64,000 nt of DNA from Polia nebulosa. Its lineage: Eukaryota > Arthropoda > Insecta > Lepidoptera > Noctuidae. The stretch covers positions 29,491,033-29,555,032 of the forward strand of contig OX589610.1 of NCBI GenBank assembly GCA_951329385.1, given 5' to 3'. Position numbers and translations under genes: made by a program. The notes under the pieces were generated by a model. It was not told the origin of the DNA. It worked only from the letters and a program-made list of their open reading frames with translations, and did not search any database. Below are positions 1-11,183 of the stretch, one piece after another; position 1 is the stretch's first letter; each line of letters opens with the position of its first letter.

Positions 1-188
1 GAGCTCTGGAAGACCCTTACGCCCCGGTAGCCCTTCATCCTTCTCACCCCACCCACATAGGGCTCCTGGAGCAACGCTATGGCAAGTTTCCGTTTGGCAG
101 CCTCCAGCAACAACTCGTTGGTGGCAAGCTGACACCGCTGCAGGTTGGCCTGGACCACTTTGTACTGGTGGGTATCAGGGGCAACATT
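1..188 (-). CDS. ORF2 N-terminus (endonuclease start), element A, cut by window edge
   Basis: About 62 codons of ORF2 are present in the +1 frame relative to ORF1. They show the endonuclease entry motif QANLQR and the motif QEPYVGG, which match the start of ORF2 in element F. The ORF2 frame has a TAG four codons before the ORF1 stop, and no AUG lies in frame until after QEPYV. Initiation at an internal AUG would remove the conserved endonuclease N-terminus. The downstream reverse transcriptase part lies left of the window. The visible reading frame has no break. Confidence 0.8.
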
Positions 189-1614
189 AGCAATACGCTA
201 TTGAGGCTCGAGCGAGTGCATCCCACCTTCCTCGTACGGGGCATTCTGTGCTGAAAGCATTGTGCCCAGTGTTCCCCATCTTTGCCCTGGTGCAGTTAAC
301 GCACACCGCTGCTTCGCCGATCTGCCTGTCCGGGCAATCCGCTCTGAAGTGCGGACCGCCACAGTGACTGCACAGATCGGCTGGCTGTTTGCAAAATCGC
401 TTGCTGTGCCCGTAGCCCAGGCAGCGGGTACACTGCACCAGTGGCGTCTGGTCTTCGACGCGTACACTCTGGAGGTCGATGCGTAACTTTCCGCCTTCGA
501 TGGCCCTCCTCCAGATTAATGGGGATACACTGACCACAATGTGGTTCAAATGGGGGTTGCGCGTCTTCCTTCGGAATTTAATTGATATCCTCTGAGACTC
601 GCCCTCGAGGCCGTGAAACAGTTCCCGATTCTGGTTCCTTAGGGCCTTTAGCACTTCTTCATCACTATGAATCAGTAAGACGTCCCTTAGAACCAGAAGC
701 GGGTCCCGGTTCGTCACTTCCTCGACGACGAGGCCCTGCCCGACCGCTTCCAATCTTTCTTTGATCTTGTCTCGCTCTTCTTTTGTGTGACACCCCATTA
801 TAATCTTCCTGTCCTTCGCTTTTCTCACTTTCTCGACTTTCACCCATCCCTCCTTCGTATCGACCGCCTTCCTCACCCTTTCCAGCACCTCGTCTCCCGT
901 TTCGGTCTCTTCTGTTGAAGAGACAACCACGGAGTGAAGCGTCGCTCGTCCCAGAGCCTGTGCCCCGGTTTGGCTGTTGAGCGCAGCAGCCACAGACGCG
1001 TATGTTCTCTCCTCAACAGAATCTCTTATCGTCAAAGCATCCCGCAGCGACTCCATTTTACTGAGGTTTTCTCTCAATAGAGCGGAATTTACCTCCAGCT
1101 GTTGTACGAGATCCCTGTTCGCCTCGGTTGCATTATCGGGAGAGGACAGGTTGGTCTGGTCGGAAGCTGTTGTGGATACAGCGGTGACAGGAAGTTTCGA
1201 CTTTTCCGACTCCTTCACTATTTCATAGAGCCGATTTATTGCCCCCAGAACCTCCGTCTTTATCTCTGTCTTCAAGTTGCGAGAGTTACCTAAATGAAGC
1301 TTCGCTTTATTCAGGCAAGCTCTCGCTTCTGCTGTGAGGCTGGGGTACTTATTTTCTGGTCTTTTTGAAGGTCCCGCAGTGCCCGCAGAGGTCCGGCGCG
1401 TCACCAGAGGGCCGGGGTTTCTCAGCGTGGTAGGTGGTGTGGAATCTGACTTTGGATTAGGCTGGGACATAGCCTTTGGCTCTGCTCTCCCAGCCTCCCA
1501 TTCCCCGATACTGCGCCTTACGCTCGAGAGTGAGGTCACGGCTTTCTCTGCCGATCGCGGCGAGCCCCCGGAGCCGAGCGAGTCTGCGTCCTTTTTGCCC
1601 GGCGTGCGGATCAT
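187..1614 (-). CDS. ORF1 (Gag-like zinc-knuckle protein), element A
   Basis: This is a 475-residue nucleic-acid-binding ORF1 protein, expected to package element RNA. It starts at an ATG encoding MIRTPGKK. The N-terminal third is Ser/Pro-rich and contains SVRRSIGEWEA. A charged, probably helical region follows (RNLKTEIKTEV..LYEIV), then the motif TYASVAAA and a mixed alpha/beta central domain beginning LHSVVV. The C-terminus has three Cys/His knuckles: CTRCLGYGHSKRFC (CX2CX4HX4C), CSHCGGPHFRADC (CX2CX3HX4C) and a looser one starting CVNC. It ends IAYC followed by TAA, a terminus shared by nearly all the ORF1s in the window. The frame is intact. The family assignment is firm; the domain role is inferred from R1-clade ORF1 proteins. 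Confidence 0.85.
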   Translation of the reverse strand: MIRTPGKKDADSLGSGGSPRSAEKAVTSLSSVRRSIGEWEAGRAEPKAMSQPNPKSDSTPPTTLRNPGPLVTRRTSAGTAGPSKRPENKYPSLTAEARACLNKAKLHLGNSRNLKTEIKTEVLGAINRLYEIVKESEKSKLPVTAVSTTASDQTNLSSPDNATEANRDLVQQLEVNSALLRENLSKMESLRDALTIRDSVEERTYASVAAALNSQTGAQALGRATLHSVVVSSTEETETGDEVLERVRKAVDTKEGWVKVEKVRKAKDRKIIMGCHTKEERDKIKERLEAVGQGLVVEEVTNRDPLLVLRDVLLIHSDEEVLKALRNQNRELFHGLEGESQRISIKFRRKTRNPHLNHIVVSVSPLIWRRAIEGGKLRIDLQSVRVEDQTPLVQCTRCLGYGHSKRFCKQPADLCSHCGGPHFRADCPDRQIGEAAVCVNCTRAKMGNTGHNAFSTECPVRGRWDALARASIAYC

Positions 1615-2498
1615 GATGGAGTCGAACAGGAATTTAAAACTTCAGAGGACAACTACGAATATTATTTGACTGGATCCCTGTAAATGGGGGATCAGCCAAT
1701 TATAATCAAAATAGGTCAAAAACACGTAAACTATTATCTATTGGACTAGATCCCTGTAAAGAGGGGATTCAGTCAAAAATATAACCTAAGATAAAAGTTT
1801 ACTAGTCAAAATATGTAGTAACTAAAGTGTTTAGTCACGTCTAGTGTCAATTAATTTTTTAGTCCACTAAAAGTAGACTAATGTAAAATTAAAATATTTT
1901 GAAATAAAATTTTTTGCAAAATCTTCTGTCTTATTGTATATAGCTTAAAAATTAAGTATGGGTGGGCGGGCGGGCAATTTTTTGACGTTTCGTGAGAGCT
2001 AGGCTCACGTGTGGGGTGTCAAAAGTTGCGTCTCCGCGCGGGCTAACTAATTGTGCTGAATTTTTGACGTTTCGTGAGAGCTAGGCTCACGTGTGGGGTG
2101 TCAAAAGTTGCGTCTCCGCGCGGGCTAACTAATTGTGCTGAAACAAAAATTTTGATAGAACAAAAATTTTGCACAGTGTGCAAAAAACCAGTTTTTTGAG
2201 GAAAAATTTAGAAAATTGATACCAAAACCAGGACTCGGATACGCGAAACACGCACCGGGACACAGGTAAGGGTTGGTGGAGTCCTATAGAGTTTAAACCA
2301 AAAGAATCTATCGAGTAGAATTTAAGATAACTAAATTTGAAAATAAAAATTTTGTAAAAAACACAAATTGTGGGGTATTCAGAAAATAAAGCCGCGATGG
2401 TCAATTTTTAGCGTCTGGATAGCAGGAGCTAGCCTGTCTTATAATTACTATGCAAAAAACTAGGTCAAAATCGCATTCCTGAAAGCTGAGAAATCGAT
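1615..2498 (-). promoter_or_regulatory. 5' UTR of element A with 82-bp tandem repeat
   Basis: About 880 bases precede ORF1 on the minus strand, and no coding frame is convincing. The distal half is AT-rich. It contains two adjacent copies of an 82-bp unit, at 1979-2060 and 2061-2142. Each unit contains nested inverted repeats: an outer TTTTGAC/GTCAAAA pair and an inner CGTGAG/CTCACG pair. LINEs of this group usually carry an internal promoter here, so the repeats are candidate promoter or RNA-structure elements. This role is inference. Confidence 0.6.
1979..2142. repeat. 82-bp tandem repeat, two copies, hairpin-forming
   Basis: The sequence starting GACGTTTCGTGAGAGC at 1984 recurs at 2066, a period of 82 bases, and the copies are essentially identical. 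Each contains CGTGAG..CTCACG nested inside TTTTGAC..GTCAAAA. The repeat lies in the 5' UTR of element A. Confidence 0.9.
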
Positions 2499-2513
2499 GG
2501 GTTAGGTTAGGTT
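2499..2513 (+). repeat. TTAGG telomere repeats between A and B (about 2-3 units)
   Basis: GGTTAGGTTAGGTT runs straight into the poly(T) of element B. The poly(T) begins after GGTT, as expected if the G-rich strand was nicked between T and A and its 3' end primed reverse transcription. Confidence 0.9.
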
Positions 2514-3247
2514 TTTTTTTTTTTTTTTTTTATTTTTTTTTTTTTTATACTACTACCCCCAACATTATTGGAGTCTACTCTATGTCTACTTACTTTCATA
2601 CCAGTTCTCGCATTTATGCCTCTCGCACTTTCTTTCCTCATACTTTATCTTTCTATCATTCGTCTTCATTTTCGCATTTTATGGGTGGGATTCCCATCTA
2701 TCACCTATCTGTTTCGAACTATTCTAAACATAGGTGCCTTTGCTTTATTTCTTCCACTACATTTGGGTGTTACAATAAAACAGGGAGAAAGACCTTTTTA
2801 TTCATAAAATATACTCATACATTTACACTTAACCTAGGCTTATATATATTTCTTACTCTTATTTTTACGGAAACAGGGAAAACATTTTTACTAACTTACT
2901 TCTTATACCTCTATTCTTAATTACTCTTATTTCTAATTACAGATTTTGCGCTTATTTTCTATGACAGTATTATACTATTTTACGGTCTGCCATTCCAATA
3001 CCCAAGACCATCTCCCAACTCGGGTTGAGTTAGGAGACAGCCCCAGGCTATAGAATAACAAACCGTTACTTACAGGTACTACAGGGAAGGAGGGAGCAAT
3101 TCCGATTATTACTCTCAGTTATTTATTTACTTATTTCTAGGTTCTAAGACATTGCAGTTATTACATAAATTAACTTAATCATTTTACAATATACTTATTC
3201 TATGCTAGTCACTAATATAATTCATTATACTATGACAGCATATTTGC
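2512..3247 (-). other. 3' UTR and poly(A) of element B
   Basis: This AT-rich stretch lies between the ORF2 stop and the telomere repeats. The end is an A tract interrupted by one T. Just inside it is a hairpin: stem 2557-2562 / 2568-2573 with loop 2563-2567. Its counterpart is present at the same place in C, D, E, G, H and I. A block starting AGTTCTCGCATTTATGCC at about 2603 and the inverted repeat TGGGATTCCCA at about 2683 are shared with C, D, E and I. No ORF here looks real. Confidence 0.7.
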
Positions 3248-6200
3248 TTATACGGTTTTGTTTCTTTTTATAACTATGGACGCTATTAAACTACAATATT
3301 CCATGAATGAGTCTCTATTTTTTCCTGTCATTAATTTAGGTATATTTTCGAAAATCAACTCCACGGCGAGTTGCTGTTCTACCTCATAACGGAGTTTTGC
3401 TGTAATTGGGCAATGGAGCAGCGTGTGCAGAACCGTCTCCTGGACACCAGGCTCACAGGCGCACGATGGGTCCTCCTTACACCCGAAGCGATTCAAGTAT
3501 GCAGAAAACCCACCGTGCCCCGTCAGGATTTGCGTGGTTATGCTCGTGTGAGCCATCTTACGAACTACGCCGTACGCTACCACCGCGTCCGGAAAGAAAA
3601 TCTTTGTGCCCGAGGCAGTGAGGCCCGACTTATATCTCCCGTTCCATTCATCAAGCGTTTCCGACCGGATTCTTCGCTTGATGAATGATACGGGACACAG
3701 ATCATAGTCCGGCCTCTTCTTCGACCCCAGGGCGGCCTCCTTTGCAAGTTGGTCGGCTCTCTCGTTCCCCTCCAACCCCGCGTGGGCCTTGATCCAGAAC
3801 AAGGACACCGCCTTGCCCTGGCGCTTACAGTGACGTAAGGCGTCTCTGGCTTCCACGGCTAAGGGGTGGGAAGAACCCGAGTTGGTTACCGACTGAAGAG
3901 CCGCCATAGAGTCGCTGAAGATTCCGAACGTAGCCTCACCACGCTTGAGCACCTCACCTGCCGCTCTTTGTAGGGCCAGGAGTTCAGCCTGGTAGACGGT
4001 GCAATATGACGGCAGAGCAAGCTTGAAAGTTTTCGTTTCGGCAGCGCCATTCCACAGGGATAACGCCGCCCCAACCTTGCCTTCAATCTTGCTGCCGTCG
4101 GTGAAGATCCGCACAGCAAAATTGCTGTGGTTGCGATACTGTTCCTCGTCTACCAGGCCTTCGAACTCCAGGCTCGTCAGCTCCGCGGGATGCGGAGCCT
4201 CCAGAGCTGGGAACATCCGCTCCACTTCCCTACCCCGCAATACGGGCTGGGGTACCCCCCTCTTGGCTTCGTAGAGCGCAGCGGCCTCCCGAACACGAAG
4301 GTCGAGCGGGAGCATCCCAGTCAGTACCAGGGCTGAGTTCAAGGATACTGTGCGGTATGCTCTACACATTTTCTGGGCGATGCCACGCTGGACGGTCCAG
4401 AGGTGTTTCATTACGCCTTTCTTTTTGGCAGCCGGCGCCCAGACGCTAGTAGCGTAAAGAATTATGGGCTCTATTGTTGCAACGTACATAATCCGAATAA
4501 CCTCCGGGTGAAGCCCCCAACTAACTCTTGCAGCCCTGCACAGCCGCTTGTAAATCGCAATTGCCCTCCTGCACACGAGTGAGACATGGGTGTTAAATGT
4601 TAGTCCACTATCGATTACCACGCCGAGAAGCTTCATCTCTTTCGATATGCCAATGCCGACCCCCCCCATGCTCAGGCGCGGTGTGTCGTATTTTTGTTTC
4701 CTGGTTATTACCATAGCTGTGGTCTTGTGCGGAGCGAATCTAAGTTTGTTCTCGACACCCCACGCCAGAACACGACTGAGAGCGGCATTGGCACATCTCT
4801 CTACCTCCAGTGCAGTTTGCCCGTCAAAAACCAAGAGGACATCGTCCGCAAACGCCTGGATGTAGTATCCCTGGCCCTCTAACGCTTTAAGGAGGGGGTC
4901 TAGGAGCAAATTCCAGAATATTGGGCCCCCTATTGAGCCCTGGACGCAGCCCTTGCTCGTGTTCCTACCACAAACTTCCCCACCATACCTAACCGAGACC
5001 CTCCGGTCCCTGAGGTAGCTGTCTATGACCCGCCTGAGATTTATTGGACACTGCTCCTCGGCCAGACGAACTCTAATCGCGGGCCACCAGGCACTGTCGA
5101 ATGCTCCCTCTATGTCTAAGGATACGAGCGTTATTATCCTTTTTTGTTCTAATTTTTCATTTATGTGCTGCATGAGATCATAGAGGGAGCCTTCGGTGCT
5201 TCTCTGCGGCATAAAGCCGTACTGTCGAGTGCTCATGCTAGGCAACAGGTAGAACTTCAGGCGGGCCACCAGCATCTTCTCAAAGATCTTTCCCAATATG
5301 GGCAGTAATCCGATCGGCCTGTATGACTTAGGAGTAGAGTAACTCTCTTTACCCGGCTTCTTCAGAATCACCACCGTTGCCTCCTTCCAGGCTGAGGGGA
5401 AGCAATGGTGTTCCAGGCACTTATTCAAGAACTCGAGGAACACTTCCGGGTCATCACCTATAGCATGACGACAAATGTCAGCTGTAAAGCCGTCCGAACC
5501 CGGTGCCTTCCTCGGGTTGAAGGACTCAACCGAGTTTTTTAGTTCCGCACTCGTGAAAGGTGGGTCGCAAAAATCATTTTGCTCGCCACAGTTCACGAGC
5601 TCGGCTTTCATTCGGACGGATCGGTGATGGGCATTGTCGAATTCCGGAAGATCTTCCGGGTAAAAGGTTTCCGCTAAGAATTTCACGGAGCCCCTCGCAT
5701 CTAGCACGCTGCCGTTCCGTTCCAACGGCCGATCCTCCTCCCTGCGTTGTGTCCTACCAATTACCCTATATATCCCTTCCCAAACCCCCTCCCTATCCTG
5801 TTTTCCACAGAATTCTTTCCAACTCTCGGTCTGAGCTTTGGCTGCTTCTTACTCATACTCTTCCTTCTGTTTTAGGTACTCTCCAATGACCTTCGCCCTC
5901 CGGATTGGGGCGGCACAGCGAATCCTGCGCTTCTTGGTGGCGACGGATTTTTTGAGCTCGGCGAGTCTCTCGGACCACCACGGCAAGGTAAGTTCCTCTT
6001 TCACTTTTATGGACGGAATTGTAAGCGTGCATGCCTCGTCTATTGCTTTTGTAATGTTATCTACCATTTTGTCTATTTCTTCTGTGTTTTTTATTTTGTT
6101 TATTTCAGCTATTGTAAATTTATTGTCTATTTTTAATTGGCCAAACTTCTCATGAAATTTGGACCAATTAGCTTTTCTAGTGTTAAATTTCCTGGTTGTT

Positions 6201-7000
6201 CTTTCAATTTTGATACCCTTAGATTTTTGCAAAAGGATCCCAAACGTAATGCCGTTGTGATCCGAGCTCGTGAGTCCTTCATCTAGTCTCCAATCGTCGA
6301 TCAGGTCCAAGATGTCGTTGGAACAAGCGGTAATGTCTACAAAACTGCTGTACCGCTTTCCTCCTCGGATAGTATCGAAGGTCGGGATTTCCCCTTGGTT
6401 CAGTATGTTCAGGTGCAGCTCGCCGAGAGTTCCTGCCATAACCTCCCCTCTGGGGTCGACCGCCGGGCTACCCCACCATGTGCTCTTTGCATTGGCGTCC
6501 CCTCCAACGATCAGTCTCCTGGAACCGACTGCGAGCCATATTTTCTTGAGTTGTTCCAAATAAGGCTCGATAGGTTGGCCTGGCTCAAAGTAAAAGGAGA
6601 CAAGCGTGATCTCCCAGGCACTGGTCTGGATTCCCACCACTGTGATGTTGTTCGTGGTGAGTTGCGGGTACTGTTTGACTGTTAAGTTGCTATTAAAGAC
6701 AGCTATTGCCGCTTTAACAGTCCCATCTCCAGTGCCAGTGTTCTGGAAGATTCTAACGCCCCTGTGACTCCTCATTACTTTTGCTCCAGCCACGTACGGT
6801 TCTTGTAGATGCGCCACCGCTATTCCGCGTCCCGTTCCCTCTATCAGAAGCTCGTTGGTGGCCAGCTTCTTTCGTTGAAGGTTGGCCTGCAGTACTCCAT
6901 ATGAGGTTTTCCCTGTCTGGGTGCCCTTAGCAGTACGCAACGGTCGATCTGGCCACGTCATCCCATTTTCTCCGCACCGGGCAGTCGTTGCTAAACGCAT
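3248..7000 (-). pseudogene. ORF2 (EN-RT-RNase H), element B, one internal nonsense codon
   Basis: This is an ORF2 polyprotein frame of about 1,250 codons. The N-terminal part (5849-7000) carries the endonuclease: QANLQRKK, QEPYV, GGDANAKSTWWGS, DITAC, SSDHNG. The C-terminal part (3248-5725 and upstream) carries the reverse transcriptase (SLDIEGAFDSAWW, QGSIGGP, FADD), RNase H (FTDGSK, QAEL, FSDSMAAL, HAGLEGNERADQLAKEA) and a C-terminal Cys/His finger (CACEPG..H..C). Both pieces are in the same frame. They are separated only by a TAA at 5849-5851, where C and E have TTA (Leu), so one T-to-A change explains the break. The lesion falls between the endonuclease and the reverse transcriptase. The copy is otherwise intact and may be only recently dead. 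Confidence 0.88.
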
Positions 7001-8369
7001 TGTGATGCGTATTGTGCTCTATCTTTGCCCTCGTGCAGTTTCGACAAACTGGCGGCGAACCGGAGAGCCAGTCTGGGCACTCTGCTCTCATGTGAGGGCC
7101 GCCGCAATGTCCGCAGAGGTCCGCAGACTCCCTACAGAACCGTTTTCCGTGCCCAAAACCTAAACAGCGAGTGCACTGTACCAACGGTGTCTGATCTTCG
7201 ACCTTAACTCGCTGGAGGTCGATGTGCACGGTCCCGAATTCCACGGCCCTTCGCCAGATGATGGGCGAAACGCTGATAATGACGTGACCTATGTGAGGAT
7301 TTCGTGTCCTTCTCCGGTACTTTACTTCGACCCTGCTTTCCACGCTGTCGAGGTGGCCAAAAACTCCCTTGTTCTGGTTCCTCAGTGCTTTAACTATGTC
7401 TTCGTCGGTATTAATGACTAGGACGTTCCTGAGGACCAGAAGCGGGTCCTTGTTTTTTACCTCCTCCACAGTGAGGTCCACTCCTTCCTTTTGGAGTCGG
7501 GTTTTGATCTGACTCCTGTCTTCTTCGGTTTCCAGCCCTATTATTATCTTCCTGTCTTTAGCCTTTCTCACCTTTTCCACCCTTATCCAACCATCTTTGG
7601 CATTTATGGCTTTTCTGACTCTACCAAGGACTTCGTCACCCGTCTCAGTTTCGTCTTTGGAGGTGACCACAACTGAGTGCAACGTACTGCGCCTTGGCAG
7701 TGACTTTGCGACCTGAGCAGCGGCCACACTCGCATAGGTGCCCTTTTCCAAAAACTCCTTCTGGTGGTCCATTTTTTCTTTTAGCTCCTCTATTTTCTTA
7801 TTGCTCTCTATTAGGAGCTTTGTGTGTTGCTCTATTGTTCGCATTATTCTGCTTGTGTCGTTTATATCGGGAGTAGATGGTTTTGTGGTAAGTGGTATTT
7901 GGTCTGCCACTACCAGCCCTTCCCTTGTCAGTTTAGGTTTTACCAGTTTCAGCTCAGATTCAGCCTCCTTTACCAGCTGGTAAAGTCGTTCTGTGGCTTC
8001 AACGATAGCGCTTTTTATTTCCGTTTTTAGATTTCTGGAGCTGCTTAGGTTAAGCTTTGCCTTTGTTAGGCAGGCTTTTGCCTCCGCAGCTCGGTCTGCA
8101 TATTTAACTTTGGACGGTGGACTTATTTCAGTGGATTTTCTGACTGTGGTTACAGTTGCCACTTTGCTTTCCTTTGTCAAAGCAGTCTTAATGGTGGCTT
8201 TAACAGGGCCGGCCTGCGACGTCTTGTCTGATATAGAGACGATGGGGCTGGTTTTGGTGGCTTCCCACTCCCCTATGCTGCGTCTCACGCTTTGAGAGGC
8301 AGCTGCCCCAAGCTTGGACGGTGACTTTTTACCGTCAGTTTCCTTCTGCGGTGTCCTAATGCCGAACAT
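6927..8369 (-). CDS. ORF1 (Gag-like zinc-knuckle protein), element B
   Basis: This is an intact 480-residue ORF1 starting MFGIRTPQK. SVRRSIGEWEA lies near residue 30. A charged helical segment carries SSRNLKTEIK, and a likely coiled coil (IEELKEKMDHQKEFLEKG) leads into TYASVAAA. A central domain beginning LHSVVV follows. Three knuckles sit at the C-terminus: CTRCLGFGHGKRFC, CGHCGGPHMRAEC and a third starting CRNC. It ends VAYC-TAA. ORF2 overlaps in the +1 frame and in this element extends about 24 codons upstream of the ORF1 stop, with an in-frame ATG at 6998-7000. Because ORF1 is intact, B could still supply this protein even though its ORF2 is interrupted. Confidence 0.88.
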   Translation of the reverse strand: MFGIRTPQKETDGKKSPSKLGAAASQSVRRSIGEWEATKTSPIVSISDKTSQAGPVKATIKTALTKESKVATVTTVRKSTEISPPSKVKYADRAAEAKACLTKAKLNLSSSRNLKTEIKSAIVEATERLYQLVKEAESELKLVKPKLTREGLVVADQIPLTTKPSTPDINDTSRIMRTIEQHTKLLIESNKKIEELKEKMDHQKEFLEKGTYASVAAAQVAKSLPRRSTLHSVVVTSKDETETGDEVLGRVRKAINAKDGWIRVEKVRKAKDRKIIIGLETEEDRSQIKTRLQKEGVDLTVEEVKNKDPLLVLRNVLVINTDEDIVKALRNQNKGVFGHLDSVESRVEVKYRRRTRNPHIGHVIISVSPIIWRRAVEFGTVHIDLQRVKVEDQTPLVQCTRCLGFGHGKRFCRESADLCGHCGGPHMRAECPDWLSGSPPVCRNCTRAKIEHNTHHNAFSNDCPVRRKWDDVARSTVAYC

Positions 8370-10517
8370 GTTGGGGTGTATGCGTCAGTAACTTAGTCTA
8401 AAAACGTCAAAAGGGACGTTCGTCAAAAGGGACGATAATATAAAAATAAATTTAAAATTTAAAATAGTCCAATATATAAAAAGAATAAAACCGTAAAAGA
8501 CTTAAAACTAAGTTGTGTTTTTAAATAAATTTAAAAACCGTCTTTGAGAGACTCTACCTAACCTATTTTTTAACTAAAAAACCTATTTCCTACTTTTCTG
8601 GTAGAATGGCTCTATGTAGAGTCCTCCCAATGCCACCACTGAATAGAGCCCGCCGAGCCCGATCCAACGATTCCAAACACGACGCACCCAGCCCCAGGGG
8701 TCCCGGAGCTATCGCAGCTAAAAGATTCCGGTTACCATCCAAGATGGCGGCCAGAATACGATCAAACCACGCAGCTCCGCAACCACCAGGCCGAATCACA
8801 CCGTGCTTGGGCTTATCTTAAGGAGCCCGACGAGATCCAGACAATAGCAACCCTTTCAGGCTGAAAAAATCCTCACTCCTGAAAATGCCTGAAAACGGAC
8901 TCACCCGCAAGAAGCAGCCCAGCTGACCCCCAGAGAACAAACCGCGTCGCTCTACGGCCCTCCGTTGAAGAGATATGAGAGTTTAAAAAATTCCAAAGAT
9001 GGCGGACAGCTGTCAAAGTCAGTCTTTAACAGGTAATATCTCCTCTTTGGCTGGCCGCAGAACGCTCGTGCTTGGGCTCTCTCGACTGGGCGAGACCCAG
9101 TCTATCCGCCCGATCCGGCTTCAGGCCGAAAACTTTTCAGGTCCTGAAAACCCCTGAAAAGGCTCGAGCCAAGTAGGGGAGGTCAAGCCAACGTCACCGA
9201 AGAAAACCCGAACGCTCCACGACCCCCGGTTCGGGAGTTACACGGGTCTGAAAAGGCGTCTGACAGTTCGGGAACTGTCAAACTCAATCACAAACCCGGG
9301 CTATCTTCCCTTCCAATGGTCGTAGAACGCCCGTGTTCGGGTTTATTTGGCTCAGCCTCACCCGCCCTAGCGAGCAAGGTGGTTTTCAGGATCCTGAAAA
9401 CCTGCAGCGCCAAAACACTCCGAAGCAGGCGGACCGGATGGATATCGCCCTCCCTTGTACAACTGCGAAAACCGCAGCTTTCTGAGTCAAGTGAGTCCGG
9501 AGCTATGTCGGGCGGAAGTTTCTCAAAATGGCGCCCAAAATGGCGGCTGCTTGTGTAAAACTAGCAGTTCTTGGCCGAAAATGGCCGAGTTTGGGATCTC
9601 TGGACTGGGCTTGAAGAGCTCAGTCCAGATTTTGTAGTTCTAGCCCTGAGAAACTTACCCCCGATTTTATATGTACAAAAAACCCCCTAAATTTAACTTA
9701 AAGAGACACAGTATAAAATCTACACAATAAAAACCTTTACAACTTAAAAATAACGCTATGTCTAACTTAAACCTATTTTTAGGTTGTGGCTCCGGAGACC
9801 TGAAGCCCTTATTTAACAACCCCAGTATCAACCCTTAATTTTCAAAAAATGATAACCCGGAAACTATAAGAGATAAAAGACTGAAATTTGGAAGTTATAT
9901 AGACTTAGCAATAACCCTTAATATGCCGAAATAAAAATGAGGGGTTATCGCGACAAATAATTAATTACTGATTTTTTAAAGTTTTAAGAATTTTAAAAAC
10001 GAAATATCTCCGGAACCACTTCACCTTTTTTGATGATCGAAGCGTCGTTTCGATGGTCTCGGCGTCTCGCCTCGAAGCCGCCAGATGATTTCAGCCGCAC
10101 TCCGCTGGAACCCGTTGCACGTGCCACGTGGTTTTTTGTTTTTTCCTTTTCTCTCCGAGCGCGTGACCCGGAAAAATCGGGACGCAGCACCAACTGGTAG
10201 GCGTCGCCAAGACGCACCTTTTGACACCAAAAAAGGTAGGTGTCGTCGATCGTATTCTTGCAGCGTATTTATTTTAAGTTTTTGATTTTTTACTTTTTGC
10301 ACTTTTTTGCTTGTAACTTTTTTTCCCTGACACTCACAGTTTTGCACTTTTCACCATTAGATAGGTCTTGTCTTTCCACACACTTTGGTATCAAGCACGA
10401 CTTAAATCGGTTAAGAAATACCACTTTTATGGATTTTTCAACAAATTTTTTAAAACTTTTTAGCGCGGAGCAGCCTTGGGAACGTGTGCTCGTCGCGGGG
10501 GGAAGCCGCGGAGTCTG
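8370..10517 (-). promoter_or_regulatory. 5' UTR of element B, about 2.1 kb, modular palindromes
   Basis: This long leader has no convincing coding frame. From ORF1 outward it holds repeated GTCAAAAGGGACG motifs (about 8405-8440), an inverted repeat CTCTA-TG-TAGAG (8610-8621), a compact GACAGCTGTC (9005-9014), a longer TGACAGTTC/GAACTGTCA palindrome (9260-9283), a 20-bp perfect palindrome GTTTTCAGGATCCTGAAAAC (9382-9401) and two overlapping E-boxes CACGTGCCACGTG (10118-10130). The 5' end carries the block CGCGGGGGGAAGCCGCGGA, also found in C, D, E and I. An internal promoter is expected for such elements; the exact sites are inferred. Confidence 0.6.
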
Positions 10518-10541
10518 GGTTAGGTTAGGTTAGGTTAGGTT
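10517..10541 (+). repeat. TTAGG telomere repeats between B and C (about 4-5 units)
   Basis: A short uninterrupted GGTTAGG array ends in the poly(T) of element C. Confidence 0.92.
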
Positions 10542-11183
10542 TTTTTTTTTTTTTTTTTTTTTTTTTCTACTACCCCCAACATGATTGGAGTCTATTGCTA
10601 GCTATCTTGTTTACATTCATTCAAGTTCTCGCATTTATGCCTCTCGTACTTTCATTCCTCATACTTGATCTTTCTTACTTTCATCCTCATTTGTGCCTTT
10701 TATGGGTGGGATTCCCAACTATCGTCTATCTATCTCTTACTATTCCTTATTATCGTTTTACTTTATTTTATTTATTCTCATTTGGGTATTTCAAAGGAAA
10801 CAGGGAGAGTCATATTTATTCGGTTACTTTCCGTATACATTTCATCTTAATCTAGGCTTATGTCTATTTTTACAATTAATATTAGTTACTATCAGAACAG
10901 GGAGAAAAGATTTCTTAACTGACCTCTTATACTTCTATTCTTAATTAATCTTACATCTAGATACAGTATTTAATTTCTTTTCCAATCTTAAACGAATATA
11001 CAGTTGATTATTTTAGTGCCTCAAACAGTTTTCAATTTCTTATCTTTACATTATACCTTACAGAGTATACTTATTTCTAAACTTAAAAATATTGCAATTC
11101 TTACTTAAATTATAACTATTTAACATCCTCATATTTTATGCTAGTCTCTAATATACTACACTATATTATGACAGCATATTTTC
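10540..11183 (-). other. 3' UTR and poly(A) of element C
   Basis: AT-rich 3' UTR. The end hairpin is at 10574-10579 / 10585-10590 with a 5-nt loop. The shared AGTTCTCGCATTTATGCC block starts at about 10623, and the GTGGGATTCCCA-type inverted repeat is near 10707. No gene is seen. Confidence 0.7.

Larger units (their letters stand above)
1..2498 (-). mobile_element. Element A, TRAS-like telomeric LINE, 5' part
   Basis: This is the 5' part of a non-LTR retrotransposon read on the minus strand. It has a 5' UTR (1615-2498), ORF1 (187-1614) and the first residues of ORF2 (1-188), and the window edge cuts off the rest. The right end abuts GGTTAGG repeats at 2499. The first bases closely match element F at about 38658 onward, so A and F belong to one family. 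A is the only member of that family whose ORF1 and 5' UTR are visible here. Its 5' UTR is shorter than, and unlike, those of the other elements. Confidence 0.85.
2512..10517 (-). mobile_element. Element B, full-length TRAS-like LINE with one nonsense codon
   Basis: This is a complete element of about 8 kb. It has poly(A) (2512-2546 on the complement), 3' UTR, ORF2 (3248-7000), ORF1 (6927-8369) and a 5' UTR of about 2.1 kb ending at GGAGTCTGG next to TTAGG repeats. It belongs with C and E but is visibly diverged from them. The only coding lesion seen is a single stop codon in ORF2. Confidence 0.88.

Noticed and set aside
187..201. TAATG at the ORF1 stop of A as a stop-restart signal
   Set aside because: The ATG in TAATG is not in the ORF2 frame, and the other elements have TAAGG, TAAAG or TGAGG.
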